A stretch of 64,000 nt of DNA from Pilasporangium apinafurcum. Its lineage: Eukaryota > Oomycota > Peronosporomycetes > Pythiales > Pythiaceae. The stretch is from contig BCKE01000005.1 of assembly GCA_001600495.1 (NCBI GenBank), positions 410,507 through 474,506 of the forward strand, read 5' to 3'. The translations under genes and the position numbers were made by a program. Below the pieces are notes generated by a model, which saw nothing but the letters and a program-made list of their open reading frames with translations, did not search any database and had not been told where the DNA came from. Below are positions 10,452-22,941 of the stretch, in pieces (position 1 is the first letter of the stretch; each line of letters begins with the position of its first letter).

Positions 10452-11309
10452 ACTCATCCTCCATGCCATTTTGTCAAAGCAAATCGTCTGTTTATAAAAC
10501 GCCGACGTGTATTCAGCCTTCTGTCATTAATTTTGCCATTATACTTACTAACCAGCATAGGCACAGCCGATTGAACTCTAAACAGCCTGTTGGGCTCTAC
10601 TGACATTTCTTGGCCTGTACTGAAATCAACTATGGCCGTGGAAAGCAGCCACATGGAAAGTTAGATATGTCCCTGCCAAATTCCTTTTCTTGCGTTCAAG
10701 TTGGCACGGCCACTACAGGATGTCAAACCGTTCTGCCACTGCCGCATGCATCTTTTCACATAATCGGTTAAGACATACATGTTGAGACCACCACTGCTTG
10801 ATTTCTAGACTCAAGGATTTGAGATCCAGGAAATACTTGATGTCGTCGTCAGTATTAAATATCTTCGTCGTTCGCGATCATCCATTTCGTCGACAAGTCG
10901 AGTCAATCACTGATGATTTTGATCACATAGGTCAGCCACAACAACACAGAAAAACTCTCGCGCAAAAGCACCGGAACCCTCGATGCAATCTCGGGGTCAT
11001 CCACATCTATTCTCATTAGGTGCTGGATTTGCCTGCTCTGCGATATTTTACCAGCATAATGCCGACGAAAATATGTTATTGTATAATGGAAGGCTTTTAT
11101 CCTTTATAGAAGGACTGGCGTTGTTCTTCGTGCCATGCCCATTAAAGTTGAAGATGTCATTCAAATAAAGGAGAAAAATGGGAGCTTTCACTGGATCTGC
11201 AGATCGACGCGTTCATCAAGCAATGCTGGTATTATATAAAAAGGAATAAAAACAATAGCTAATCCAACACTATCGCTTTCGCTGATCTTTTGTTTCTTCA
11301 CCAAAAGGT
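10452..11309. other. Intergenic, no supported gene
   Basis: Between two convergent genes. Frames of 60-75 codons on both strands carry no signature. No repeat structure was recognised. 3' UTRs of both neighbours are expected at the edges. Confidence 0.55.
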
Positions 11310-11906
11310 CTACTGAGCAGCAGAAATCGTCGGATTCTTGTGTGTCCCTAGTTTCGAGATGCGACGACAGTACTCGTCAAAGACTTCCTGTTCCGTCGTA
11401 CCCAACTGTTTGATAGCTTTCACTCGCTGCAGTTGTTCATCATTGAAACCAAACACGAGCTCCACTTTCTTGGATGGACCAGTACTCCGGGTTATCCCAG
11501 CATAACGCCGTAATTCCTCGCTGAACGTAAGGTCGTCGTCACAGATTCCTAATTTCTTCATACCTTTCTCTTTTTTCACAATATCAGCGTTCACTCCGAG
11601 TCGATCCAGTGCATGGTGACTGATGGTGTCCACTGAATATGTGTTGCGACGCATATGAGGTGAAATGTTCTTGTTGAACGAGTCCTCACGAGCGGACGCC
11701 ATTGATCGCGGCGTAGAAATCTTGGATGTCTCGACTTCATACGTCATCGTCGATAGAGGTAAGGATGTGTCCATCAGCAAAGAGCCTGGCTGCTGTTGTG
11801 AATGAGGCGTACTAATAGTAGTTGACTTGTTCGTAATTGGCTCTACTTCCGTGTGCTGCTCTAAGGGCGTCAGTGGGAGCTGCACTACACGGTTCTTGCT
11901 GCTCAT
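11310..11906 (-). CDS. Unknown 198-residue protein
   Basis: An ATG at 11906 gives 198 residues. The N-terminal 70 residues are Ser/Thr/Pro/Gln-rich and probably disordered. The C-terminal half is more ordered and charged: DDDLTFSEELRRYAGI, then KKVELVFGFNDEQLQRVKAI, then EVFDEYCRRISKLG. The frame is open upstream of the ATG to about 12083, where a pyrimidine-rich stretch ends in CCCAG on the minus strand. A further 5' exon could therefore exist, though I could not find its ATG. I recognise no domain. The ordered C-terminus and matching base composition suggest a real gene rather than a chance frame. Confidence 0.55.
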   Translation of the reverse strand: MSSKNRVVQLPLTPLEQHTEVEPITNKSTTISTPHSQQQPGSLLMDTSLPLSTMTYEVETSKISTPRSMASAREDSFNKNISPHMRRNTYSVDTISHHALDRLGVNADIVKKEKGMKKLGICDDDLTFSEELRRYAGITRSTGPSKKVELVFGFNDEQLQRVKAIKQLGTTEQEVFDEYCRRISKLGTHKNPTISAAQ

Positions 11907-12759
11907 AGTTCGAGTTTCTTCCTCATCGGTGCACGGAACAGCCAGTGGGTGCTGAACAACATGCTCCAGCGCACCCTCTCCGTGAACTTGCGTACGTGGA
12001 GACGATAGGAGCGCTGGAACGCCGCTGTCGAAGGAATCGGAGACTGGAGACGACGCTATGGTGGCGGGAAGTTTGATATCACTGGGAAAATGGTGATATG
12101 TGATAAGAGCTGTGCAAGACAGCGACGATTTGAATGAATGCTTGCTTGCTATCTATCTGGATGGTTGGTCAGCTTGGGATAGAGAAAGAAAGCTGTCAAA
12201 CGGACACGGTCATTGTGCGACCGTTATAGTCGTTTCTATACCTTTTTTCTCATTCCAGAGCCGTTTGGCAGTGAAGATAGTGCTGGTATGCTGTAGATCT
12301 GCCAATTATAGGTACGACAAATACATGATCAAACAACTCGGAACTTATGCACAAAGAAGTGCGTGCACTGTTTTCTACTGCCTAGCGGTACCGGCGGGTG
12401 ATATTTTGTCTTTTGGGGCTAAGGAAAACTGTGTACGCACTTATAGCGCATACTACCTCACTCATCAGTCTTCGTTTTGCATCATGGCATTGTCTGGTAC
12501 ATCATCGGCATAATGTCGAAAGGCCACTATCCATTATCAATGGTATGGGCCGACCCACCCATACACCCACATTAACATCTAGAACATCAAGTGAATCGCA
12601 CTTAACAGAAGCGAAAAGATGCTTGTTGGCTGATTCTCAACGCCATTTCAGAATCCAAAGTTTGTGCTAGAAGAGCAAGAGCAGTGCTTCAGGATCACCT
12701 GCCGCCATTTTCGCGTCTATCTATCCATCTCAGATATTTAGCTAGAGCTACTTTCAACT
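11907..12759. other. Intergenic, possible 5' exon of the 11310 gene
   Basis: The right two thirds hold chance frames without domains (for example 12100-12513 on the plus strand). The left part, to about 12083, may be a minus-strand exon or leader of the 198-residue gene. The last 60 bases are the LETM1-like gene's leader. Confidence 0.45.
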
Positions 12760-13902
12760 ATGATACACTCAACGACCAAGAATATGGCAGTTCGGCAAAT
12801 TGTGCTCCAATCAGCGCGTCAGCAGCTCCATAAACACAGTCGCCATGGAGCGTTTGTGATGGCGAATCCACTGCTATTCACACTCCGTGCCACTGCTGCG
12901 TCTCCAGCTATTACTTCATTCCAGTCGCATGGACATCCATTTCAATCAACTTATGGTGGTAAAGCGTTTGTCCATGACTTCATGGAAGGCAAGCCCGAGA
13001 AAGAGCTCACGCCGTACCAGAAGCTCCAAAAATGGCTGCAACCATTTGTGCAAGGTTTCAGGGCCATGTACGCTGAAAACAAGCAGGCATGGGCAATCCG
13101 CAGCCGCCTGAAGGCATCGAGTGCTGAGGGCAAAGAGGCTCCAGTGCTCACGCGACAGGAGATGATGATCCTGCGACAGGCGCATCGTGATTTGCTCAAA
13201 TCGTTGCCACTGCTGTGCTTCTTTTGCATCCCAATCGTCGGGTATGCAGCTCCGTTGGTCGGCTACCAGTTTCCGAAGCAACTGCTGCCGTGGCAATTCT
13301 GGCGGCCGGACCAGAAAACACAATTTCTGGCTGAAGATGCACAGGCGAGAGCGAAATATTATCCAGAGCTTGTGAAATTGCTGTTACAGATCGACAAGAA
13401 GGACAAATGTCTCCAGGAAATGCTGCAAACTGCCAAGACTGGTGGAGATGATGTGGCTGACAAAGGACTAAATCCGGCGCAATTGGGAGAATTGGTGCCA
13501 TTCTTTGACAATGCCTCAGGGCCAGCGGGTTTACCGCAGCTTTCGACCTATCACGTGCAAGTGTTGACGCGATCAACCGCTCTCTTTCCTGCGTTTGCTG
13601 TTTTGCTTCAGTTTCTGCCCAAGTCGTTCTTGATGCAGCATTTGGAGAAACGTATGGATGAGCTCCGTGTGGACGACGAAATGCTGTTGAAGGAAGGACT
13701 AGAGGAGCTCTCGTTGAGCGAATTGGAGTTTGCCGCTGAAGAGCGCGGTATTGTCAATGGATATGGTGATATCGAAGAGTTACGTGAAGCGTTGCAAGAG
13801 TGGCTGACTATGTATGACCCCAAGACTCCACAACGTTTCCCGTCATCATTGCTGTTGCATGCGCCAGCACTGGCACGTTTCTCCGCTGTGAAGACCAAAT
13901 AG
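12760..13902 (+). CDS. LETM1-domain mitochondrial inner-membrane protein
   Basis: Single-exon gene of 380 residues starting at ATG 12760. The first 40 residues are rich in Arg, Gln, His and Ser with few acidic residues, as in a mitochondrial presequence. The middle holds the LETM1-domain hallmark: QEMMILRQAHRDLLKSLP followed by one hydrophobic membrane helix (LLCFFCIPIVGYAAPLVGY) and the FPKQLLPWQFW segment. The C-terminal half carries the ribosome-binding-like helices (LRVDDEMLLKEGLEELSLSE, then LREALQEWL). LETM1 relatives act in mitochondrial K+/H+ or Ca2+/H+ homeostasis and ribosome tethering. The length and the absence of EF-hands make it closer to the short LETMD1 type than to full LETM1. 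The exact transport role is inferred. Confidence 0.85.
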   Translation: MIHSTTKNMAVRQIVLQSARQQLHKHSRHGAFVMANPLLFTLRATAASPAITSFQSHGHPFQSTYGGKAFVHDFMEGKPEKELTPYQKLQKWLQPFVQGFRAMYAENKQAWAIRSRLKASSAEGKEAPVLTRQEMMILRQAHRDLLKSLPLLCFFCIPIVGYAAPLVGYQFPKQLLPWQFWRPDQKTQFLAEDAQARAKYYPELVKLLLQIDKKDKCLQEMLQTAKTGGDDVADKGLNPAQLGELVPFFDNASGPAGLPQLSTYHVQVLTRSTALFPAFAVLLQFLPKSFLMQHLEKRMDELRVDDEMLLKEGLEELSLSELEFAAEERGIVNGYGDIEELREALQEWLTMYDPKTPQRFPSSLLLHAPALARFSAVKTK

Positions 13903-14007
13903 AGGTTCTAAGTACCATGCAAAGCACTATTGTTTTTGTGCTCTAATGAATTCTATTACGTTAGCCTCTATTTTTTTGCTAGTACTACACCTACTTTTCA
14001 AGGACTA

Positions 14008-17000
14008 CTAGTCAATCTTCTCTTTGGCTGTGGGAATGTGAATCACATTCGTGCCCGTGACTTTCAATAACGTCTCAGGAGATCGCAACACACGTACTAA
14101 AGTCTCAAAAATGCGTACTTCATCTTTTAGATGTCCCACGTATTTCTCTTCTCGAGCGATGTAAATGCCTTCAATCAGCTCTAGTACATCGTCTGGATCG
14201 GGAAGCTCATTGTATTGGATCTGGTAGACTTTGCCACGAAAGAAATTCTTGACTGCGCCACCGATCGTCATCACTACAAATACGTACACGGCTGTGATGC
14301 CGTACGAGCCAATGCCCAGCGCGGATAGCCCATCCACGATGTTATCAGACACAGCAACCACACAAAACGGGTTATTAGATGGGCAGTAGCTGTGTTTGGT
14401 GGCATTTTTATAGAAAAATGGTTCCACTGTCCACCAACTGCTTCCAGACAATGCATGCAGCGTCACGTTGACTGATACTGTCTCTGTGGAGCGAGTAAGC
14501 ACGCCCTCTGTCGCCGTAATCTGGATAATAGGAGGGAACATCTCATCGACCGTAATCGCAGGCAGCGTCGCATTGCTGGTCGTCGACTGCTTGATCATTG
14601 GGATTAATGCGTTCCGTTGGGTATCATTCACGTTCACCAAGTACGTCACCGAGACGTCCTCATTGTTTTCAGGCCCGAGTCGCTCAAACGACAGGGTCAG
14701 GATCCAGTTCAGCTTTTCGGTCGACTGCAATTGTGAGACCAATTGATCGCGACGTGGTGGAGACATGACCCAGATCTCGCGTGAAAACGTATCAAACTCG
14801 ATACATTGGACAGTTGCGCTGTCCGTGTTTTTATCGATGCTGCACGTCGGACTATTGATATCACTGTTCACGTAAAGCTGATTGACTGTTCCCTGCGTGT
14901 CCTGGATCCCAAACACAGCATCTGTTCGAGTGACTGCATTCGGCGTCGTACTTGGGTTCGCTGAACTAAACAATGCGAGTGGTCCAACCAAACACAACAG
15001 TAGGAAAAGCAGCATCACACCTGCCGACGTCAACTTGCCCATCAGCGGCTGCCGCTGCTGACCCTGCAGCACTTCGGCTTCTTTTACACGCCCGCGCATT
15101 TCCAGCTTCACCAAGAATAGTTGTGTCGCCGTGTCTTCTAGCAGTACCCAGTGTGACCAACTCAGTGAGGTCTTCGTGCATACATAATCCAACAGTGCAC
15201 GCATCTCAAAGATAAACGGAGCCGATGAGACCAGCGGAAATAACGTCTCGTTCACCTTGGTGTAGATATTCTCCTTGGTGTAGTTATACTTGCTACCATG
15301 GAAAGCAGGATATCCGTATCGAATTTGCAACGCACCCAGCCAGAGATATATGCAATGCTGAAGGTAGTAAATCACAAGCGCGGGTCGCTGCTGAAAGTAA
15401 ATGTTTGTGTGGTTTGGAATCAAGTACCAAACACTCAGGTGCAGAATAAAGATGTATGAGTATTGGTGGATCACTTTTGACGTTAGTGACTGACACACGT
15501 ACGCCACACGATCCCAAATGATGTATGTGAGGCAAATCAGCACGAGCAAGACCAAGTAGCCTGAAAGCATCGAGCTGGAGGAGATACGGCTACTTGCATC
15601 TGCAGCCGTAGTACTATTCGAACTCGGCTCACCAAGTTCATCGAAGAGGATAACTGCATACACGGTCGAGAAAATTTGGATTGCTAGTGACGAAGTGTAG
15701 AAATCGCGGCCAGGTTTTTCCCCTGTGATTGCTATATGAATATCCTTGTCCCATTGGTTAGGAGGGTCGCAAATAACGGTTTCATAGTACTCGTGCATCT
15801 TTGGGAACTTGGTCTCCAACCATGATTTCTTCTTTTGTGTGTGCAAGTTTCCATCCGAAGCTTCATCAATTTCAACCTGCTCCGAGTTCTCCACTTCTTC
15901 ATCCACTGATTCGAGCACTTTCGAGAGATGGATCGCACCCGACGGTAATGTGGAGCCTGGTTTGGCTGCAGCTGCTGCTTGTTCGGCTTTTAGTTGCTCC
16001 TCCCGTTCCTGCTCCGCCTGTAGCTCTTCAAGCATCTCCGATGCCAGATCGTTGCCTTGATCCACGCTGTGGAGGCTGGTCGTACTGGACTTGAACGCGG
16101 ATTTAGCCACCTGGCTGCTCCTACTATGCCGTGAGCTGGATTGCGGATCTGACCAACTTGACATTTGCGGTATTCCAGGGAATGTGTCTATTGGATCAGT
16201 TTTCCCAATATGCCCGTAGATGAAAGTGTCATCGATCGAATCGCGCGATGATATAGCGGATCCAACTCGGCGCATTGAATCTGAGCTAATATCCACAGGT
16301 ACTACATCATCACTACTTGCTTCCACCCACAGACCTTGATGAATCAGCTCTCGACGATGCCATAGAATACTCAGGACAACGTACATGTTCCATTGTAGCC
16401 CGTCAAATACAGAAGTCACGCTATCAACTGCACTGCCGTCAAATTTGTACAGTCCAAGTAGGACCATCGGTTGAATTGTCTGAGCGTTCTCCAGTGTGTC
16501 ACTGCTTGAGGTGCAATATGACTGGAATGTGGGATAGTAATAGCCCATGTTGGAAAACCCCTGACAGAACAAGGATAGTTGGAATACGTAACGCAGTCCA
16601 ATCACCACGTAACTCTGCAAGCATTAAATGATATACAGTGTTAGTGGCGGTGCAATAAGGTTAGTATTAATGAGTCAATCAAATACATACATATTTCAAC
16701 AAGAACGCCCACACTGTTGGTGGAGGTCGTGGAGATTCTAGTATCAAGAAACCAAATGCAGTGAACACATAAACCATGTTCAGAAGATCCGCCTGTTCAT
16801 CACATCAACATTTTTAATAAGTATTAGCACATGATATTTTTTCAGTGCGCAACAGAAGTAACGAGCGTACCTGGGCTGTAAAACAGATGATTAGCAATAA
16901 ATAGCAGACGTTAGCACTTGCACTTCGAAGCACGTTCGTTGCAATCTGCACCAACTCTCCGATGCTAGGTTCATATTGATCGTCTTCTTCATATTGAAGT

Positions 17001-20000
17001 GTTTCTCGTTGGAAAGCTGCATTTTGATGACGATACAGAAGACGATAGAACGGAATTCTCCACGCAAACATTCCTCGAGTCGAGTCTTTGTCAAACTCTT
17101 GATCTTCGGGATCTCCAAGCGAACTCTCACCTCCCGTCACACTGCTCCATTCACTTTTGTTATCATCATAGTTTTCGATATTTTCGTCGTCTTCTGTCGG
17201 CTCCACAACATCCAATGGGTTGGGCAGCTGCTTATCCACCAAATAATTAATGATGCTGTCATCAATCGTCTCTCGCGGGACTGCAAATGCTAACGCGGAG
17301 ATGAACATATTAAACTCATTCGACAGCTCCGCTTGGAAAATATACTTCACATCTCCACGGTCGCCTTGATGACGAACAGTAATCTCGTAGCAGTACAACA
17401 TCGGTGATATGTCATCGTATTGAACCTTCGTATCACTCAATCTTAGCGAGATCACGTCTTTCCAAGCAAATGACGTCTTTAGTTTCTTACGTCGTTTGCG
17501 ACTTCGATGCTTCAACGCAATTTCTTCATTACGATAGAAAATTAAGTGACTGTGATCCATGACCACATATCGTTGCAAGAACTTGGGTTGCATCCACGAT
17601 ATTAAAAATGCAAAGCGAGGCGGCGGTACACTTTCACGACGATACTTCATCCACCCAGCCGTAGTTGTACCGTCGAGGTTTAGCGGATATGTAGCAATAG
17701 GCTCACTTGCGGCACTAAATGGTCCTTCACCCATCCTGGAAATTGCACACACTTTAAACTGATAACTAGTACCTGGACGCAATCCTTCAATAGTCGCAGT
17801 TGTAGTATCTCCTTTCATCTCAACGATATCACCGAAATCACCCAACAGTGTCAATGATGGGTATCGCTGTCTCGAAATTCGGTAATAGCGAATCTTGTGT
17901 ACAGTATTCGACGGTGGAGACCACTCAATGGTGATCGAATTCTGGGTTCGATCCACTATTACTGGCTTGGAAGGAGCCATTGGAGGTAGATTGTGGTGGA
18001 GTCCCAACGCAATATCCATCAGTTCTTCGACTTTGTGTACGAGTTTGGACACAATGAGCTTCAGTCGTTGGATAGCAGCACTCTTGTCTTTCTTTAGTGC
18101 AAGCCACCGCGCTGTGCGTTTTTTATAGTAATCCCGAGTGATTTCTTCTCGACGAATGGGGCCGCGTTCTTGTTCGCGCAATATAAATGCGAGCACTTCA
18201 CGGTAGGTAGGTGTCATCATAATTTCACATTGTATTGCAATCAACGCGAAGATGACGATTAATCCGTAAGGCGTAGAATTTGATTGCACTCCGAGTATGT
18301 TTGCAATTGACAGGCAGTCATCAGAGTTCGATGAATCATCATTACCCAGTCTACATTTGCGTAAGTCATCTTTGAAGTAGGGAGATCGAACTATCACCAC
18401 TGCGAATAGGTGCACCCACACAAGCTTCCTAAGGTAATGAATCCATGGGTTAGACGGTTTTCGGGACTCATCCAGTCGATACAGCATCATCACTGATGCC
18501 CAAAGGTATATCAATGAGATAATTCCTCCTATCTCCGAGCCAGTAATGAAGATGACAAGCAGCAGTATTGGGAGCCAATATGCGAGGAACGAGAACTCCA
18601 GATAAAACCACAAGTATTTCCTTGTCAGTAAAATGTAGTCGCTTTCTTCGAGTTCCACAGAATCTTTCATGTTGAATTCAGAGCGGAAACTTTGTTGGGG
18701 GTCTTGAATCTCACTCATGTCGCTTCGTACGGTTATGACGCTTTCGTCTTCGCCGATTTCGTTGGAGAACGGGAGCAAGTATACATTTAGGAGCGTCACA
18801 AAGTCCGCCATCAAGGCCCATTTGTGCTGGTTATTCAGCGCATACCATTGTTGATGGGATATCGGTACAATCTTCCATGGATATGTGTCTTGCATCTCGA
18901 TATCTGTGAATGGAGGTAGCCATACCATTAGCGAATATTCCACAAGAATAACAGTTGAGAGCATCAACGCGTATACCCAATATCGTCGAGCTATTGTAGC
19001 TGGTTGTGCGTACATTAATCGAAACACGATCACAATGTACAAAATGGAGATCACATCTTGATGGACGAATGTGGAAATAGTCAACAGCAACATTGCCATA
19101 TTGACGGACGCTTTGCTTGCGTAACTCGTACAAAAATTGCGGAGACACGAGAAGAAATCGTAATCCGCCGGTTCTGATTCTGCATGACGGCTGCTGCCAC
19201 TTGTTTTAAACTTATTTCTGTGTGCTTTCGATGCTGTTTTACCAGAACCTTTGGTTGCAATTGCAGTATCACCGCGAAACGAACCAGTTCCTTCATCGCT
19301 TTCAGGTGGCACTTGCTCTTCATTATCATCTGGAAAAGCACGAGATCGGTCTTTCATGTCCTCGTCATCGTCGTCGGCTTCGCAGGATGATGAGCGTTCG
19401 CGATATTCGTTTGCTGCATACGAAGCGAAATCTTGTTCGAAACGTGCCACAATGTCATCATATTCTTCGCGTCGACGATTTGAGGAAACAGAATCAAAGT
19501 ATTGAGCCATTCGCTGAAAGGAACACATCAGCATGACAAGTAGCTGGCGAGAGATTAAATCCCACAGGTGCGAATGACCAGCACTTGGCTCGAAGCGCTC
19601 AGATAATCGTACCAATCCAATCCAATCGCTATCATCGCCAGGACTGAACAACACCGCTTCCCCATCAATTGTCGCCTCGTCGACGTTAAACGCGCTTAAC
19701 TGGATCAAATACTTCAACACGACTGCAAGAGCTGATATCCAAAAGAGAGGAAACCACAACGATTTCCAAGTAGACGTCAGTGGTCGACCGACGATTAATA
19801 CCAATATATACATTTCTCCAATGAAGTTGATTTCGTCGAGGGCTGCCCACATGGATACGATAATGACAGCAGTGGTACTGCAAGAGATGAGCACTTGCTG
19901 AATCGTATCTAATCCAAAACGAAGTCGATCGATCGCACGGCTTCGGCCAGCAGCAAAAAAGTCGAATGGTTCGACTGGTTTCGTCATCGACAAGAGTTGC

Positions 20001-22941
20001 CAGAAACAAAGTGCCATCAAGATGGCTGTAGGTAGCAGGTAAAAGAATACACTAGACACTCCCGTTGAACTTGAATGATTCTCAAATCCAAAATCTTCTG
20101 CCGATAGATAATTAGACGTGAACACGTGGTCTTTCATGTATGAAGAAAGTTCATCAAACTGGTAAACGTAGCGACAGACCAGAATTAGTCCTTCGACGAT
20201 CAATGCGATGGACCATAAAATTTTCAACGGCAACGACGTTCGCGGAGCTATTGGAAAACCGTTTAGGTGCGTCCCCAGCAACAAACACAGGAGTATTAAA
20301 TGAATCCCGCCCACAACGGTCGTACTCAAATTCGTGGATCCAGATTCAAATTGAATAGCGACAACCAGGAATGCGATATAGCACACCAACGCGCCACCCA
20401 CACGGAAGCACCGATCGATTTCCACTGCCAAACGAGAGATGAAGAAGGTTGGTTGTTGATGAAACTCTTCCACTTGCTGAACATATGTATCCATCTCGTC
20501 TTTGTTGTTGACGTACACGACCAGTTGAAACACCAGTTGAAAAATTATCAATAATTGCGCACTAAACAAGGTCGGCCACAATGAACCCCATGTATAAGCC
20601 GTTGAGTTGTAGCAGGGAAGACCAATGAGATCCATATTATCGTCCTGTTCACAATCCACATTCCGGACGAAAACAGCAAGGCATGCCGCCAATGCGTAGA
20701 ATAATAAAATGCGCCAAAACTTTCGTCGATATTTGAAAAAGATCATGAGTAGAACAGCGAGAACAAGATAGCCGATCTGGAGAAAAGATACATGAGTACT
20801 GAGCACGACAACTACAAGCACGTATAAAGCACCATGTCAAACAACCGGGTACCACAAGAAGACCAAACAGACACTCAGGCATACTTAAAATTGTCAGTAG
20901 CACTACGCCATCCAGGTGCGAAAAAATGACTCGCTTGGCGTCTTTAACCCACAACTCCACAACACTACGCCATCCCATTTTCAGTTGCTACATGACATCC
21001 CATACACCATGATCATCATGAATACGATACTATAGTCGTTGGCATAGCAATGGTCAACCAGGGTGGGCAACTTACATTTCTCATATTTGCATGTATTCGG
21101 AACTCGGTCAAGCTGTTTCGGGACTCCTCATCAGTCGTATTTGCAGCCGTGACATCGCTCGCCTTCAGTTCATTCATTTTCTTCTGTTTTCGGTACTCTT
21201 GGAGGATGTCTTGGTAGACCAATTGTGTTCGAATCGATAAGTAGATGACAATCAAACAAAGGTTGTGTACACTGAGGTCGAGCACTGGATAATCGAACTG
21301 CTTCAAGCCATACTTCGTGTAATCTTCCGAGAAAATATCGACTGTCAGGTTGCATACATACTCTACTATCGCCAGGGTCGTGCCGTACACGATCAAAATA
21401 TAGGAGAGAAACGATGGGACCGATAAGCCGTACCATGCAAGCGTCAGAAAAGCCCATGCAATCATCGCTGTTGATGCGTATGATGGGTAGGACACACACC
21501 ACACAATCGCAGCCGCACTACCTATTAGTGCTCCACCATCACCGAGAAAAGCCCTCACACTCATGGGTTGCTTCTTTAGAAGTGCACGAATATCAACACC
21601 TATCACCATATCTTCTTGATCATTGGATTGCTGTAGAAGGAATGTCGAATCTTCCGGGTCTGCTGGCACAAATGCTTGTCCTTTAGTGTAATCGGACTCC
21701 ATCGGCGAATTTAGATGCACTATTTCATCATCTGCCTCTGCCGCCCATAGCAAATGCAAGTTATAGAGCTTCGCACAACAGAAAAAAAGCACAACCTGGC
21801 AACCAGCGAACACGTAGTACCACCAGTCCACGTCATCGCCACGGAAATCGACAAAACCTGCGTATTTGGCTATATCTTGAAATGTGGTGTGAGTTCGCAC
21901 ATCATCGATCTGGAATCCGTACCATAATATAATCACCAGCAATGATAAACCCAACACGAGCTTTGAGATAAGCGGACCCAGAAAGAACTGCGGCGATGAA
22001 GATCTCGACTGGGCTCTGCCTCGACGGATGAACCGGTCTAACTGGAGTTTTTTTGCAAAGAATGTGTACTGGATTAATCGTTGCAATAACAATACATAGT
22101 AGATACCAGTCGCAATCGCTGGCGCTGACACCGACGTGCAAAACAGCATGAACGCGCACAGCCACTCCATCCCATTGATCTTGGATCTTCTCTGATACTC
22201 AAGCCGATAGGACCGACCGTGGAGCTGTGGCATCGTCTCACCCATGGCGAAGATGCTGAAGTGCCGCTGCCGATGCGCAGCGAGTCGACGCAAGACGTAA
22301 AAGTAGTGCACACTACACGATAGTAGCACTAGACAATCGATCCCGAACCCTGCAAGGTATTCGGTGGTTGTATGCATGTGCTTAAAACCAAACAAGTCGA
22401 CGATCTCGGGTGTGTCAGAATTGGAATCATCCAAGACAAGGAAAACTAATCGACCAACACACGCGAAGAGCGACACTACTAATGTCGCAAGTATCACAGG
22501 TTTCGAATCCAGCGAGTACACCACACCATAGCAAAACACTAATAAATAATAAAGTGACACCAAGTCCACGCGCGCGCCAATTGCTATCAGCAAACACAAC
22601 GAGAAAATGGTGTCGCCGAGAATTTGGAGTGCCATCACCGCTGTGCGTGACAATGTAGTACCTCTTCGCCGGTCATCATCGATCCTTGCGGTCTCTGCAG
22701 CTGTTTCCCTGTACGGATTTGACTGGTATAGTGATACAGAAGCGGCCGCAATATGTTTCTGAGGACTCTCTGGTGACGCCACTTCTTCGTATGATACAGC
22801 GGAATCTGCGTGACGTGACGGTGTCAATACAATCTCACCGTCTGGTGCCACAAAGTTGTGAATTGTCGGTGACGGGACCGCATCGAGCTGCATCGAGGAC
22901 GACGATGTGGATGCACCGCCACCGCCATTCTTTCGCCGCAT
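14008..22941 (-). CDS. PIEZO mechanosensitive ion channel with internal FN3 and PH-like domains
   Basis: Five exons on the minus strand: 21076-22941, 20853-20987, 16871-20776, 16691-16792 and 14008-16614. Introns of 76-88 nt are all GT-AG and phase 0, giving about 2871 residues. PIEZO channels are trimeric, stretch-gated, Ca2+-permeable channels. Exons 1-3 encode many repeated membrane segments (the blade). Near residue 2469 is PFIFEMRALLDYV, the PF-x2-E pore-module motif, with Tyr in place of the usual Trp. An extracellular cap follows (about 2570-2790). The C-terminus ends RSPETLLKVTG, almost as in animal PIEZOs (RSPETMIKWT). Unusually, a fibronectin-III domain (about 1602-1700, PGTSYQFKVCAISRMGEGPF) and a PH-like domain (about 1705-1835, with LQRYVVMDHSHLIFYRNEE) lie between blade segments. 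Each would face the cytosol by position. The start MRRKNGGGG is the first ATG of the open frame. Confidence 0.93.

Noticed and set aside
12100-12670. Frames of 137 and 90 codons upstream of the LETM1-domain gene
   Set aside because: No domain, no splice partner, biased composition; likely chance frames in the 5' region.
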